NCBI RefSeq assembly: GCF_024586455.1
Contig: NC_065919.1
Coordinates: 23,598,839 to 23,662,838 of the forward strand
DNA: 64,000 nt
Direction of reading: 5' to 3'
Origin: Bactrocera neohumeralis
Lineage: Eukaryota; Arthropoda; Insecta; Diptera; Tephritidae
Shown: positions 49,560-61,259 of the stretch, in pieces
Layout of the letters: each line of letters opens with the position of its first letter
How positions within the stretch are numbered: position 1 is the stretch's first letter
Position numbers and translations under genes: made by a program
The notes under the pieces: model-generated
Told to the model about the DNA's origin: nothing
The model's database searches: none
What the model saw: the letters and a program-made list of their open reading frames with translations, nothing else

Positions 49560-49990
49560 CATACTTTAAAAGAAAGTCGATTTTTCTGGCCCTATGTCCC
49601 TTTGTATGCTTAAATCTTTAAAACTACGCAACGGATTCTGATGCGATTTTTTTTAATTGATATAGTGATTGAAGAGGAAGGTTTATATGTATAATAATAA
49701 TATTTTGTTATTTTTGAGTTTTCTAATGTACGCTGCAAACGCAGGCTGAATCCTATGAGATTTATCAAAATAATTTACTAAATATTGTACCCATTGAGAA
49801 GGTCTACAGAAAACTCTGCATTTTTTTCCCCCTTACTTTTTACGACAAATAATGGCTAATTTTCCGCCGGGGTCGGCGGGAGCGTGTCTATAAATAGCGC
49901 GTCGGAGGCCGCGGTTCACCCTATAGCACTTTGAATTTAGCAGTGATCTGACGCGTTTATTATCGGAGCTCTCGAGGAGGAGCGAAGAAT
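49560..49990. repeat. Possible dispersed repeat with a GC-rich end
   Basis: 'aaaactacgcaacggattctg' and 'gtgattgaagaggaaggttt' (49619-49690) resemble a motif I associate with widely dispersed arthropod repeats. A compact GC-rich stretch follows at 49861-49915 ('ccgccggggtcggcgggagc'), unlike its surroundings. Boundaries and class are unknown. Confidence 0.3.
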
Positions 49991-50104
49991 ATTTAAACGG
50001 AAACCATGTACGATGTTTCAAACTGATCCTTCCTAAAATATAATACAATTGCTAAATATTTGGAATAGTAGAATAGAACACCGTGCAATGGATTATAACT
50101 GGCT

Positions 50105-50560
50105 TAGTAATCAGTCTATGAATATTATATCACGTGCATCCCAAAAGACTGATGTCATAACCTTGCCAGGCGACTTTTTCGTCTTTCCGCGCTTGAAGAC
50201 CGGTTCATCATGTGCAGTCCACTATAATGTCTTTCGATTGGACTCCATTGCGAAATGATGGTGCCATATTTCTATTGTCACACACCGACTTAAAAATTCG
50301 AGTTTATTACAATAAAAGAGCACTCAAACGCTCCTCAGAGTCAGCAATTCGTGGTTTTTGTTAGATTATGAACTTGCGAGGCACCTACTTTCACCTCTTT
50401 AGGGCGACCACTGCCTTCATCGTCCTTGGTGCTCATTTCGCCTCTTTCCAACTTAGCAAATCTCTTTTCAACGGTTGATCTCTCTGGTGCAAAGCTCAAA
50501 TTCAACAGTATTTTCCCCCAAAAAGCAATGCTTTATTAACACACGAAATGCTTTTATGAT
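50105..50560 (-). mobile_element. Degenerate mariner (third lineage)
   Basis: Minus strand. The N-terminal ERSTVEKRFAKLERGEMSTK, then DDEGSGRPKEV (about 50490-50385), is the mariner HTH linker style (RGEMSTEDGERSGRPKEV-like). After eroded sequence, WTAHDEPVFKRGKTKKSPGK, then VMTSVFWDARDIIFID (50225-50105), is the catalytic-domain strand after the first Asp. The Asp blocks themselves are not recognisable. The C-terminus is absent. Confidence 0.75.
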
Positions 50561-50981
50561 CCATTTTCTTGTAAACTAACACAGGTTGCTTCACAACAAT
50601 GCTGTATTTCATTAACTAATGATTATAATCTAACTAATAGATATCATATAGATGGTAGTAGTAGTATTATCTATGGGTCACCCACAGTAAAGCGTGGATG
50701 GGTTCTCTGGTTATAAAAAAAAGATTGTTTATGAATAGAGCTAAAATCAAAACACAAAAAATCGTTTTTTATGACACAAATCTATCTTATAATATATTCT
50801 TAAAACAGAAGCTTACAAAGTTCGTTACTTGTCTGAGTTCAGAAGCTCAGCGCATATTTTGATGTATTCATTTTTTCTATATCTTTCTCGTAAATAAAAC
50901 TATACAAAAATATATCTAAGCTGCTATTGCCCAACCTTGAACGGTTCCACGGTTTCAATATTTTTCTTCTGGTCGCATTTT

Positions 50982-51652
50982 TATACCCTGAACAGGGTAT
51001 ATTAAGTTTGTCACGAAGTTTGTAACACCCAGAAGGAATCGTCGGAGACCCTATAAAGTATATATGTACATATATAAATCATCAGTATGTCGAGCTGAGT
51101 TTATTTAGCCATGTCCGTCTGTCTGTCTGTATATATACGAACTAGTCCCTCAGTTTTTAAGATATCGTTTTGAAATTTTGCAAACGTCATTTTCTCTTCA
51201 AGAAGCTGCTCATTTGTCGGAACAGCCGATATCGGACCACTATAACATATAGCTGCCATACAAACTGAACGATCGGAATCTAGTTCTTGTATGGACAACT
51301 TTCACATTTGACAAGATATATTCACGAAATTTGGTATAGATTATTTTTTAAGGCAACAATGTAATCTCCGAAGAAATTGATCAGATCGGTTAACTATAGC
51401 ATATAGCTGCCATACAAACTGAACGATCGGAATCAAGTTTTTGTATGGACAACTTTCACAGTTGACAAGATATATTCACGAAATTTGGTATAGATTATTT
51501 TCTAAGGCAACAATGTAATCTCCGAAAAAATTGTTCAGATCGGATTACTATAGCATATAGCTTCCATACAAACTGAACACATAGTTACTAACAGAAATGC
51601 ACCTGTGAAGGGTATTTAGCTTCGGTGCAACCGAAGTTAACGGTTTTTCTTG
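50982..51652 (+). repeat. Complete family-1 dispersed repeat
   Basis: Starts with the palindrome TATACCCTGAACAGGGTATA (50982-51001), then a GTCTGTCTGTCTGTATATA tract (51117-51135). Three internal units follow, marked by CATATAGC(T)TGCC/TTCC at 51246, 51410 and 51554. A hairpin CTTCGG-TGCAA-CCGAAG lies at 51620-51636, and the copy ends TTTTTCTTG. It is non-coding. The 5' palindrome, microsatellite and 3' hairpin suggest a DINE-1/Helentron-associated element, which is inference. It is the reference for the broken copies elsewhere in the window. Confidence 0.75.
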
Positions 51653-52849
51653 TCCGTACTATAAATGACATACTTATGAGGTCATATGACTGCTCAACAA
51701 GTTCAGCAGTCTCCTCACCTCACTTTCACTCTCTGGTTCACAAGAAATTAAGAAGATCTACTTTCAATGTCATAAGCATTTGAAGAGCAATAAAAATAAG
51801 CCTTGCCATATTTGGCAATATTATGTACAAACTTAAATAATAAATATCATTTCATTATCAACGGAGTCATTCAGGCATGTCCCATTTCCTCATTGTTCAA
51901 TACATAAATGGATAATTAATTATTTGGAGAATTTACCGCAAATTAACTAGCAAAGCGTAAAAAGCGCGCCGGTGATACTTATAACTATATATAATATACA
52001 TACATATTTACATAATGTGGGCGCGTGCCACTTTCGATTTTCAACGATTCTTAAGTTAATTTCTATTTTTGTATAATTTAATTTTTACGTTGTTTAACTT
52101 CCTGTCAGAGGTCATTAATTTTGGCGAATGTGCGCTTTTATATCATTTATTTGCTTTATTTGGACGCAAATCGAAAATTGATTTATCACCTTTGAATATC
52201 AGCAAAAGCGGTCTCTACTTGGTAATGCTAACTAACGAGTTGCTGGAAATGGTAAATAAATAGTCTACGGCACATGGTGCACACTCTCTTCTATTGCTCA
52301 AGCGGTTCTAATCTATTTACCTTGATATACTTAAGTAAATACATATATTCACATATTTTTATATTTGTAAATTCTGCCAATATTTCAATGTCACTATAAA
52401 TCATAAATGAAATGTGTAGCCTTATTTGTTTCGTTTTCGTTTCACTGCATTTTAATTTCAATTGCTGACGAAAGTATTAGATCATACAATTTGACAGTTT
52501 CTCCTATTTCACTGTTTTTCGTTTTCGAGCACGCATTGTTATCTAAAGTAAAATATCAGTTTATTTTACAAAGTATAAATGATTTCTTAATATTCTCCCT
52601 ATTGTAATCTCCTTAAAATACTAAAATGTGAGTGATAATTGACAGTTAGTGAGTATTGACAGCTATTTCTTCATGCTGTCAAAAGTTTGGGATTGCCCAA
52701 AAAATATAATGCCATTAATAACCGTCTTATTTTTTGTGTCGTTGCTTTGAGTTTCCTTTTTTATTTAATGTCTACTATTTGTTGCACAAAACCGACGACA
52801 AGTTGATTCGTTCCAAAGTTTGTAGATGGTTAAGCGTAATAATCCCGTC
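51653..52849. other. Intronic sequence, nothing recognised
   Basis: AT-rich, no gene or repeat recognised. Confidence 0.5.
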
Positions 52850-53395
52850 GAAATGTGACAATGGATGAAACATGGCTTCATCATTTTACTCCGAAGCCCA
52901 ATCGACAGTCATCCGAGTGGATTACACACGATGAACCCACTCCAAAGCATGAAAAAAAGTCGGCTGGTAAGGTTATAGCATCTGTATTTTGGGATGCGCA
53001 TGAAATATTTTTATTGACTACCTTGAAAAAGGAAGGATCATCAACAGCGACTATTACGTAGCGTTATTGGACCCTTTTGAAGGACGAAATCGCCGAAAAA
53101 TGGTCTCAGTGAAAACGATGGCGAAAATCCATGAATTGGGCTTCGAATTGCTTCTGCATCCTTGGTATTCTCCAGATCTGACCCCCAGCGACCTTTACCT
53201 GAATGAAGAGCTGATCGTCGAATCTGAAGGACAAATCGTACCGCAAAAATGGTGTTCGAAAATTTGGAGGTTCGCTATATATACACCGACCTTGAAGGGA
53301 ACTATGTTGAATAAAAAAAAAAACGATTTTTGCAAAAAAAAAAAAAACAAATGGGATTTACTATGGTAGGCCAAAGACTTTTCAATTGATCTTTT
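52850..53395 (+). mobile_element. Deleted mariner (TMDETW lineage)
   Basis: The + strand opens at 52855 with MTMDETWLHHFTPKPNRQSS (first catalytic Asp present) and continues through SAGKVIASVFWDAHEIFL. Frameshifts then bring in KTMAKIHELGFELL (53116-53157), YSPDLTPSDLYL with the third Asp (53166-53201), and an AYFE-less C-terminus to about 53310. The HQDNAPCH-type block with the second Asp is deleted, and the HTH half is absent. 'ggccaaagacttttcaattg' near 53370-53390 is the likely 3' terminal region. Confidence 0.8.
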
Positions 53396-54125
53396 ATAAG
53401 ATAATATGCCTTTTTCTAAAATATCACTTGTTCCTAACCCAAGTTTCAAACCCGCTGTGTTGTGCTGAGATCACAATCGATTGTTACGCTTCAAAAGATT
53501 TTGCTTACAATTTTCTTGAAAAGCATTTCACAAATCCATGTTTGAGCATAAACACAACACTAAAGATTTTCGGAAATTGTCCTACATTTATTACCAGTTT
53601 TATCGCTCATTTGACGACTTCTAGCGATTGCGCTAATACGACAGTTTAGATAACTGAATATATAAGACTTTTTGTCTGCTTTGGATTACCACATGACAAT
53701 CACTTTTTTCCATACAAACTGTAGTGATGAGCTAAAAGCTTGTACTTGTTGCTTTACGTTCAGCCTTTTGCCTTACGGTCGCTTCATAAAAGTACGGTTA
53801 GCCGATTAAAATGAAGAACAACAAAAAGCACGTCATTATTTACCTTTGTTCTAGTGACTCCACATTATTCCATTCGCAGAAGCAGCCAACACAAAGCGTT
53901 TCCTAAGCTCGTTTCACAGCTTTCGGGCAGTGAAATTGCAATTAAAATTAAGCAAAGAACCGAGATACGTAATGCTGCTGCTTGGCAACGCTTTTCAGCG
54001 TCTTGTGTTTTTTTGTGTTCTCAGCGTTGTGTGGTTGTTGTTGGATGCTGTGCTTGTAGCTTTCACACTATTTGCCTTGTGTAAGCATTTCCTGTTACTT
54101 GTTTTTTTTTGCTTACTCAAGCATT
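53396..54125. other. Intronic sequence, nothing recognised
   Basis: No supported gene. The overlapping frames at 53386-54145 look like chance. Confidence 0.45.
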
Positions 54126-54447
54126 TTTCACACTTTAATTTTTAAATTTTTTTTAATTTTAATTTAATTTTTTTTTTTAATTTTTATTTTAATTTTTAAT
54201 TTTAATTTTATTTTATTTGTATTTTAATTTAATTTTTATTTTTAAGTTTTTTTAATTTCAATTTTAATCTTTTTAATTTCTATTATTTTTTTTTTCATTA
54301 TTATTTTTTCATTATTATTTTTTCATTATTATTTTTTTCATTATTATTTTTTTTATTTTTTTTTTACTTTTTCTTTATTATTTTTTTTATTATTTTTTTT
54401 TATTTTATTTTTTTTTTTATTATTTTTTTATTATTTTTTTTTTTGTT
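54126..54447. repeat. Low-complexity T/A block
   Basis: About 320 bp made almost only of T runs separated by single or double A (TTTTTAATTTTAATTT, then TCATTATTATTTTTTCATTA units). A TCATTATTATTTTT motif repeats four times at 54295-54348. It is probably expanded simple sequence, and assembly here could be unreliable. Confidence 0.85.
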
Positions 54448-56089
54448 TAGTTGAAAAAAACTTTCACATTAATCGTAAATAAAATTCATTGGCCGATAAC
54501 CGTTATTAATGTTCGAGATATTTGTTCGAGTTTCGTCTATGTATTTTATTCAATTATACATACATTTATCCCTGTGTATGTATGCATGTGTTTAGGTGCA
54601 CTGATGATAATTTACTGAAATGCGTTGATCTTTACGATTTTCACCGTTCTGTATATATTAATGGCTCATTGCAAAACTTGCTATTTACTCCATCTCTTCC
54701 TGTTTAATTTCTTACTTTTTTCTTCGCTTACTTCACTGCTTTGTGTTAGGTAATCTTTTGTCGCAAAACTTTCTAAGTTGCTTAATTACTTCATACATAA
54801 GTATGTATGTATGTACATTTATACGACCACTTTTACGACTTTTGTGGCCAAACTCTGCGCAGTTGCGAAAAGCGTCGGTTCGCGTCGTAAACCCGTCGCG
54901 CTTTGACATTTCTCACAGTTAACCAATTGACCACGGCATTTTTATTGCAAACTCTAGAAAAAGTGTAAAATAATTTTAGTTGCTTTAGACAGAATTTAAA
55001 GCTTACACACACTTTCATACACATGTACCTACATAAATACATTCTTTTACACGCCACATCCTTTCTTTCACTTGAAATTCCGCAAACGATTAAAAGCACG
55101 TAAAAATAAAAGATACAATAAAAATTAAGTGAACTTCTGTTTACGCATGCTATAAAATTTAGGCCAACAAACCGATTAAAATATAACAAACACAATTATA
55201 CAACAAATTTACGAGCCGTACATACCTACGCCGGCATTCCACTAGCTTACTTTTGATTTGCGTATTCATTTCCGACTCCTTGCCGCATGTCCTTGTGTGT
55301 GTATGTGTTGGCTTGAATTTCTTTGCCATGTTTTGACGTTATCATGGCAATGCCATATATTTTCAGCTAGCAACTGACTAACTGGTCGATTTGACTGATA
55401 GTCAGTCGTACAATGATTGCCTGTGTTGGTAAGGTGCCACGTGAATGCCTTGCAATAGTGCCTATCGCCAGCCCAACTAAAAGCTCAAGCAATAGCGCTA
55501 ACTTAGACTTTATGGTATCGTGCTAGCATTTCAATATGTACTTATACACTATACATATGTACATACATATATCTACCAACAAACTCTGCTTTCTCACTTT
55601 TACTGCCAACACATTCTTCACTACACCCTGTCCTGCATTTTTGCTGGTGCTTCCTGAAAAAAACTGCTATATTTATATTTTTTTTTTTTGTGAAAAATAT
55701 ATTATATAAATGCCTTTGGTACCAGCTGTCGCCATCACCAGCCATTGTTACTGTGCCAAATATTCATCGCGGCTTGCACACGATAATCATATTGTTATGG
55801 CGAAAACGCTACAAATTTGACAAATGTAAGGCCGTTTTATTACAGTTACTATTTTCAGTGCAAATACATATGTATGTACCTATATATGTATATATATAAA
55901 CCTACATATTTCTCGTGATAAATTCTGTTGCCTTCATTTTTATTTTTGCATTGTTACTTTTATCCTTATTTTAGCTTTATATATGCGTTCTAGTCCCTCA
56001 GTTTTTCATTACTGTATGTACACTATATTTGCACAATTTCATGACATAAGGAATAATTAATAAAATTTGTCACGGACTGGCAAAAAAAA
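54448..56089. other. Intronic sequence with microsatellites
   Basis: ATGTATGTATG tracts lie at 54799-54816 and 55866-55898, and ACATATGTACATACATA at 55553-55570. No gene recognised. Confidence 0.5.
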
Positions 56090-56960
56090 AAAAACATTTT
56101 CCCGCCTCAAGTAGTATTCCTTATTGACCATTATTTGTAGTTTTTTCGGTTACGACCTATTTTTGAAGCGCCAAACGCTAGATCGTTGGACAGTCTCGAC
56201 GTCATATTCATAAAGGAACGTCTCGTACTACTATTTTTGAGGTCGTTAGCTTCGTGGTCAAGCATCTGCTTTGCCACCTCAACTTGATGTAATTTTTTTT
56301 GGAAAAGAGTCAGATATTTCGTACAAGTCTTGCATTGACACGTTTTATACCCAAAACATTAACCAAAATGTATTGAGACTATTCATATGAGATGTTGAGA
56401 TCTTCTTTAGCCCTCTTCTATCTCTCTGAAGCAGCCAACACGACGATTTTTAAGCACTGTTTCTTTAATCAAAATATGTTTTCAGTCGATTCAAAAGAGA
56501 TCTTGAGATCCCCTGCTATCTCTCTGATACCAACATGACGGTTTTCAAATACTGTTTCTTCAATAAAAATGTGTTGAGTCTATCCATAAGAGATGTTAAG
56601 ATCCTCTGATGTTACGCTGAAGCCAACACGACGTTTTCTTTAACCAAATGGTGACAAGCCGATTCATAAGAGATGTTGAGATCCTCTGCTGTCTCTCTGA
56701 CACCAACACGACGGTTTTCAAATACTGTTTCTTTAATAAAAATGTGTTGAGTCGATCCATAAGAGATGTTAAGATCCTCCGCTAACTCTCTGATGCTGCC
56801 AACACGACCACTGTTTTCACTGTTTCTTTTCAACTTTTCCGATGTTATAGTTATCAACAGAGGTATTTGGACGAATCGCATGAGGCAAGTTTTCGATGAC
56901 TTCACGACCTTCACTGAATGCTTAGCTCCACTCAAATACTTATGTTCGTGATAAAGTAGA
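56090..56960 (-). mobile_element. Degenerate mariner with a multiplied HTH segment
   Basis: Minus strand. AFSEGREVIENLPHAIRP, then NTSVDNYNIGKV (about 56920-56830), is the HTH linker. Then come five successive versions of ENRRVGVRELAEDLNISYGS (56830-56362), then VNVLGIKRVNARLV (about 56362-56320), and YEYDVETVQRSSVWRFKN (about 56200-56150) after the lost first Asp. The catalytic core beyond this is absent. Only one such HTH segment is expected in a transposase. Frameshifts and stops make it non-functional. Confidence 0.8.
56362..56830 (-). repeat. Five tandem copies of a transposase HTH-coding unit
   Basis: Each unit contains CATAAGAGATGTTGAGATCC-like sequence, then CTCTCTGA, CCAACACGACG and ACTGTTTCTTTAAT. 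Unit anchors (at CATAAGAGATGTT or its equivalent) are at 56384, 56492, 56585, 56665 and 56758, so spacings are 108, 93, 80 and 93 bp. Units 4 and 5 are in the same reading frame (31-residue period) and form an open frame. Confidence 0.85.
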
Positions 56961-58014
56961 CTACCCCAAATAGTATAACTACAATAATAAATATGTACAC
57001 ACAAATCTTTATATTGTCTTTCCTATCTCTCAGAACAAAAAAACTCCTGATGTGTTACTATTTCCATTGATTATTGTGCATTAAATTAAAATACTTCCGT
57101 ATTTGCTTTTTTCTTATTATATACTCTGCTTCTTCTCGGTTGTTGATGTCACATATTACCGATTGTAATATTGTTGTTAAATCAATATAAAATCCATTGT
57201 GTTGATGAATGTCAAAATGCAAATTCATTTTTTATTTGCATGTAAATAGGCGGAAGACAATGGCAAGATAATGCAAATTTCGGATTGCATGACAATTTCA
57301 CGAAAATAAAACAGAGAGAAAAGAAAAAGAAATCCGACAGTAAAAATGTTCAAGGAAGACATTGTATTTAGCGATAAACATATGTTTTTACATATACCAT
57401 AAATGAATGACAATTGGTTTTATGTCATATTAGCGGTGGAATTTTTGTACAATTACAATTTTTGCTAGCTTTACAAGGATTTATTGAACTTGAAAACAAA
57501 AATATATATGTACATATATATATAAACTAAATATAAAAATGTTTTCCATCAAATTTCTTTGTTTCGCTTTAAAAGGTACACCCTTCCATATAATTTACAT
57601 ACATATATGTATGTTTCCCATTAATTATTTTAAAACGAATTTGGCAACAACAAATTGGTTGGTTGACGATCAATAAAAGGCCATTGATCTTGCAAATAAT
57701 ATTTTGATTACAGTTATTGATTATTTTTACTTTGTCACAGTATTAGCTGTGTATGAGTGTGCATGACTTTTAGTTTTCACTTTCTTTTGAGGTATTTTTC
57801 GATATCAAATGCATTAAGCAAAATCATTAACTCTAATAGGCGAGGGTTAAACCAATCTATAGATGAGTTAATATTTCATGTAATGTTATGGCGGCAACAA
57901 ATTCATAATTTCATGATCATATTATTTCAGTGCAAAAAATGCTGTGGACATTTGAAACCGTTTTTTTTCTTCAATTCTAATTTCGAATTTTAAAGCTGGT
58001 AAATTTTGTACAGA
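56961..58014. other. Intronic sequence, nothing recognised
   Basis: Short TATATGTACATATATA tracts lie at 57508-57525 and 57599-57613. No gene recognised. Confidence 0.5.
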
Positions 58015-59060
58015 AAATTATTATCCAGCCCACTTTCACTTTGTAATCTAATTCAAGCTTTTGAAAATGAATAATACTTTAAGTACTTTGTTATTGTGAA
58101 AAATTTGATTAAAGTGGCAACATTATTAAATACATTTTAATAAAAATATGTTAGCATTTAGCGTTAAAGTATCCAATATATAAATTATAATATATACATT
58201 TTTTTAATTTATATATTTTTTTAATTAGCATTAGCCATGCAATAAATATGGCAACCTTCTACCGACTTACCGGTCTTAAAATCAAGTTTTCGAAACTTTC
58301 AAATCATCACAACTTGTTTGAAAATCATTATTTATAAATTTTACTTAATTTTGTTTTAAAGACATTTTTTTAAGTTAGGTGGCAACTTCATAAATTATTT
58401 TTTTGTAACAAAGCTATTTTAATTAAATGGCGCTCATAATATAACCTTGAAATGACATTCGTAATATATTATTTTACACAACTCTTCAAATTGGTAAATA
58501 TGGTAACCTTTTGCGTTAAGGCAAAAGCCGATTTATTCATTAAAATCAAGTTTTCGAAACTTTCAAATCATCCGCACTTGTTTGCAGATCATTATTAATA
58601 AATTATACTTAGTTTTGTTTTGAAGAAAAAGTTGTTTGATGTCAGGTGGCAACGACAAAAATTATTCTTTTTTTACAAAGCTTTTTTAATTAAATGGCGC
58701 TCACGATATAACTAATATGAAATTCTTAATATATTTCTATACACAATTCATCAACTTGGTAAATCTGGCAACCTTTTGCTTAAAAGCAAAGTCGATTTAT
58801 TCCTTAAAATCAAGTTTTCGAAACTTTCAACTCATCCACACTGTTTTGCAAGTCATTATTTAAAAATTTTACTTTATCTTTGTTTTCAAAAAAAATTTTT
58901 GTGAAATCAGGTGGCAACTACAAATATTCTTGTATTTTTTTGTAATAAAACTATTTTAATTAAATGTCTCTCGTGTTATAACCAAAATGTGTAATATATT
59001 TCTATACACAATTCTTCAAATTGGTAAATGTGGCAACCTCTTAAAAAAGCCAAAGCAGTT
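58015..59060. repeat. 264-bp tandem repeat array, about four units
   Basis: TTAAAATCAAGTTTTCGAAA recurs at 58276, 58540 and 58804, exactly 264 bp apart. GTGGCAAC-type sequence recurs at about 58116 and 58381 with the same spacing, which adds a more diverged first unit. Each unit also carries TTTTAATTAAATGGCGCTC and AATTGGTAAATATGG(C/T)AACC. It is non-coding and satellite-like, with no terminal repeats seen. Confidence 0.85.
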
Positions 59061-60471
59061 GTTAAAATATTTTCATTCGACTAACATTTGAGCTGGTGTG
59101 AGGCTAGGTACATAAATATACATATCGCTGTAAAATATCCAATTGATCGATTTATGTACAAATTGAAGTATGTATATAGATATGTATATAAATATTCTAT
59201 CTACCACATATACTTAGATAATTTCCACTTACAACGGGGACTTACTCATTCCCATGGAGAGTAGAGACATACTTGCAGTACTTTTCTGCATAGATTGTTG
59301 TAGATATAATATATTATACATACATGAGATGTAAGCAAACGGACACTAAATATTTGCCTTATACATACATATGTACATATTGTGCTTCGTTTTCGATACT
59401 TTTCCCAAGTACTGTTCTATGCTGCATTTTTGCAGTGTTATCCCGCCTCACTGCCGTTCAATGTAAGCTCCCTCAACTTGCCTTTCTTATCCGCTTTTTC
59501 AATGCTTTTATTCACTTCCTTTTCGCATACTTCCTCCATGCACACATCCTGTATTCCTTCATTTTTTTGCAGCTATTGCACTAGAGCCTTCGCTAAGGAC
59601 GGGTTTTATCAATTCTAAAAGACTGCCCTAACTGTGACTGTTTGTACATATACTCGGAAGTATTCTATTATATACAAAGTATTTACTGCAGTCTTTTGTG
59701 CAGTATTATATATATAGTACTTACTTGTGGGCGGGCAGGGGTCATGAAAAGCTTTCTAATGTTACCTTTGTTGTCTATGTAATTTCATTGCAAGGCGCTG
59801 ACCAAGGCATGTTACTCCTAAAAGGCGCTTAAATGTATTAAAGTTGCTTTCTATTGAGTGCATGGCGTGTTCGTGCTGAATCAGATATTATTTTTTCGTT
59901 TTAAGTGTCTTAAGAAGTTTGTTGCTTCCAGAAGCTTTAATGAATTGACGTTTTAAATTATGTTGAAGAAAATGTATAATCTTTTGTTTCTGTCATTAAT
60001 TAAACACTTCTATATATAATATTTTATCATATTAAGTATTTATTCAAATCTAATAAATTTATATTTTTTCTATTTGCAGGTAAGCACATACGTTTTCCTA
60101 CTATGTATAGAGTACATCAATGTGTTTTGGAAATATCCTTTCGATAAGTATTAAATTATATACGAGAAGATTATTATTTTTTTTTTGAAGTTTTAACCAT
60201 TAACCTTCGAAATCGAAAACACAATTAGTATAAATCAAGTAGGGACATAATTGAATATACTAGATAGATCTTTTCCTTGGTCATGTCACTATATTCAGGT
60301 GTTATAACCTATTCTCTTTTATTAAGTTTGACTAGAGAGCATTGTTATAGGTTTTCATCTGTGAATTCTTTGACATTAGAATAAAGTAAAGATATTGAAA
60401 CGAGAGAAATCGGGTTTTCAGAAAGTGAACACATTTGTTTAGTTCCAATATTATATGATCTATACATTATA
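59061..60471. other. Intronic sequence
   Basis: Contains TATAGATATGTATATA-type tracts near 59172-59190 and the candidate recursive splice site listed separately. No gene recognised. Confidence 0.5.
60048..60086 (+). promoter_or_regulatory. Candidate recursive (ratchet) splice site in the Jupiter intron
   Basis: A CTAAT branch-point motif (60050-60054) is followed by a pyrimidine-rich TTTTTTCTATTTG, then CAG ending at 60079, joined directly to GTAAGC (60080-60085). The arrangement is a complete 3' splice site fused to a 5' splice site, as in zero-length exons used to remove very long fly introns in steps. It lies 18.2 kb into the inferred Jupiter intron on the correct strand. The donor sequence GTAAGC is the same as that of the Jupiter exon. 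Confidence 0.6.
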
Positions 60472-61015
60472 ATGGGTTGTCAAAAAAGTCTTGCGGTATT
60501 TTTTATTGAATTTTTTTTTTTTTGAAATTGAAATGAATTTTTGATGACTCATGCCCAGCTCTTGACCGATGCTACGGCTGCTACTATGCCGGTATCTTTC
60601 GACCAATTCAGCGATTTTATCGCAATTTTCAACGACAGGCCTTCCGGAGCGTGGCGCATCTTCGACCACCTCTACACCAGAACGAAAACGTTGAAACTAT
60701 CGTTGTGCGGTAGAAATGGAAAGTGTATCGGGTCCATAAACTGCACAAATTTTATTGGCGGCTTGAGATGCATTTTTGCCTTTATCGTAGTAGTACTGTA
60801 AAATATGCCGTATTTTCTCTTTATTTTGCTCCATGTTTGCGACGCTATAACTCACGAACAACTTAAAAGAAACGGCAATCAATCAAATACGTGTTAGCGC
60901 GTGAAATGCGCTTTCCAAAAAGGTATAGCATGACCCGATGCGACGAATAAAACTAGAACTACACGCTTTCAGCGCCAACTAGTGAAAATACCGCAAGACT
61001 TTTTTGACAACCTAA
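60472..61015 (-). mobile_element. Internally deleted mariner with matched terminal repeats
   Basis: Inverted repeats of at least 28 bp, GGTTGTCAAAAAAGTCTTGC and onward, start at 60475 and end at 61012. TA flanks lie at 60470-60471 and 61016-61017. The minus strand keeps only the transposase N-terminus: MEQNKEKIRHILQYYYDKGK, ICAVYGPDTLSISTAQRW, then VEDAPRSGRPVVENCDKIAE and SSRSIGQELGMSHQ. It then runs into A-rich sequence. No catalytic domain is present. Confidence 0.85.
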
Positions 61016-61259
61016 TATGTCAATGAAATGTTATCACCCTCGGAATTTTGAAATACGAATCAAATTACGCATATTTGTTCTTTTATTTTGCTTGCATAAC
61101 CGTGTTTACTATACTTAGTGCTAAGATTTTTTTTTGTTTATTTGAAAGAAAAAAATGTAACAACAAATATAATACTTATTTTTTTTGTGCGAAGGCACAC
61201 GAAACCAGGCATCCACTGCATGCTCCAAAAAGTGCTTAATAATATCAATATATCCAGAA

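Noticed and set aside
54700..54756. Pyrimidine tract and AG joined to GTAATC at 54750, ratchet-like
   Set aside because: The donor half GTAATC is poor, and the T-rich surroundings make chance matches likely.
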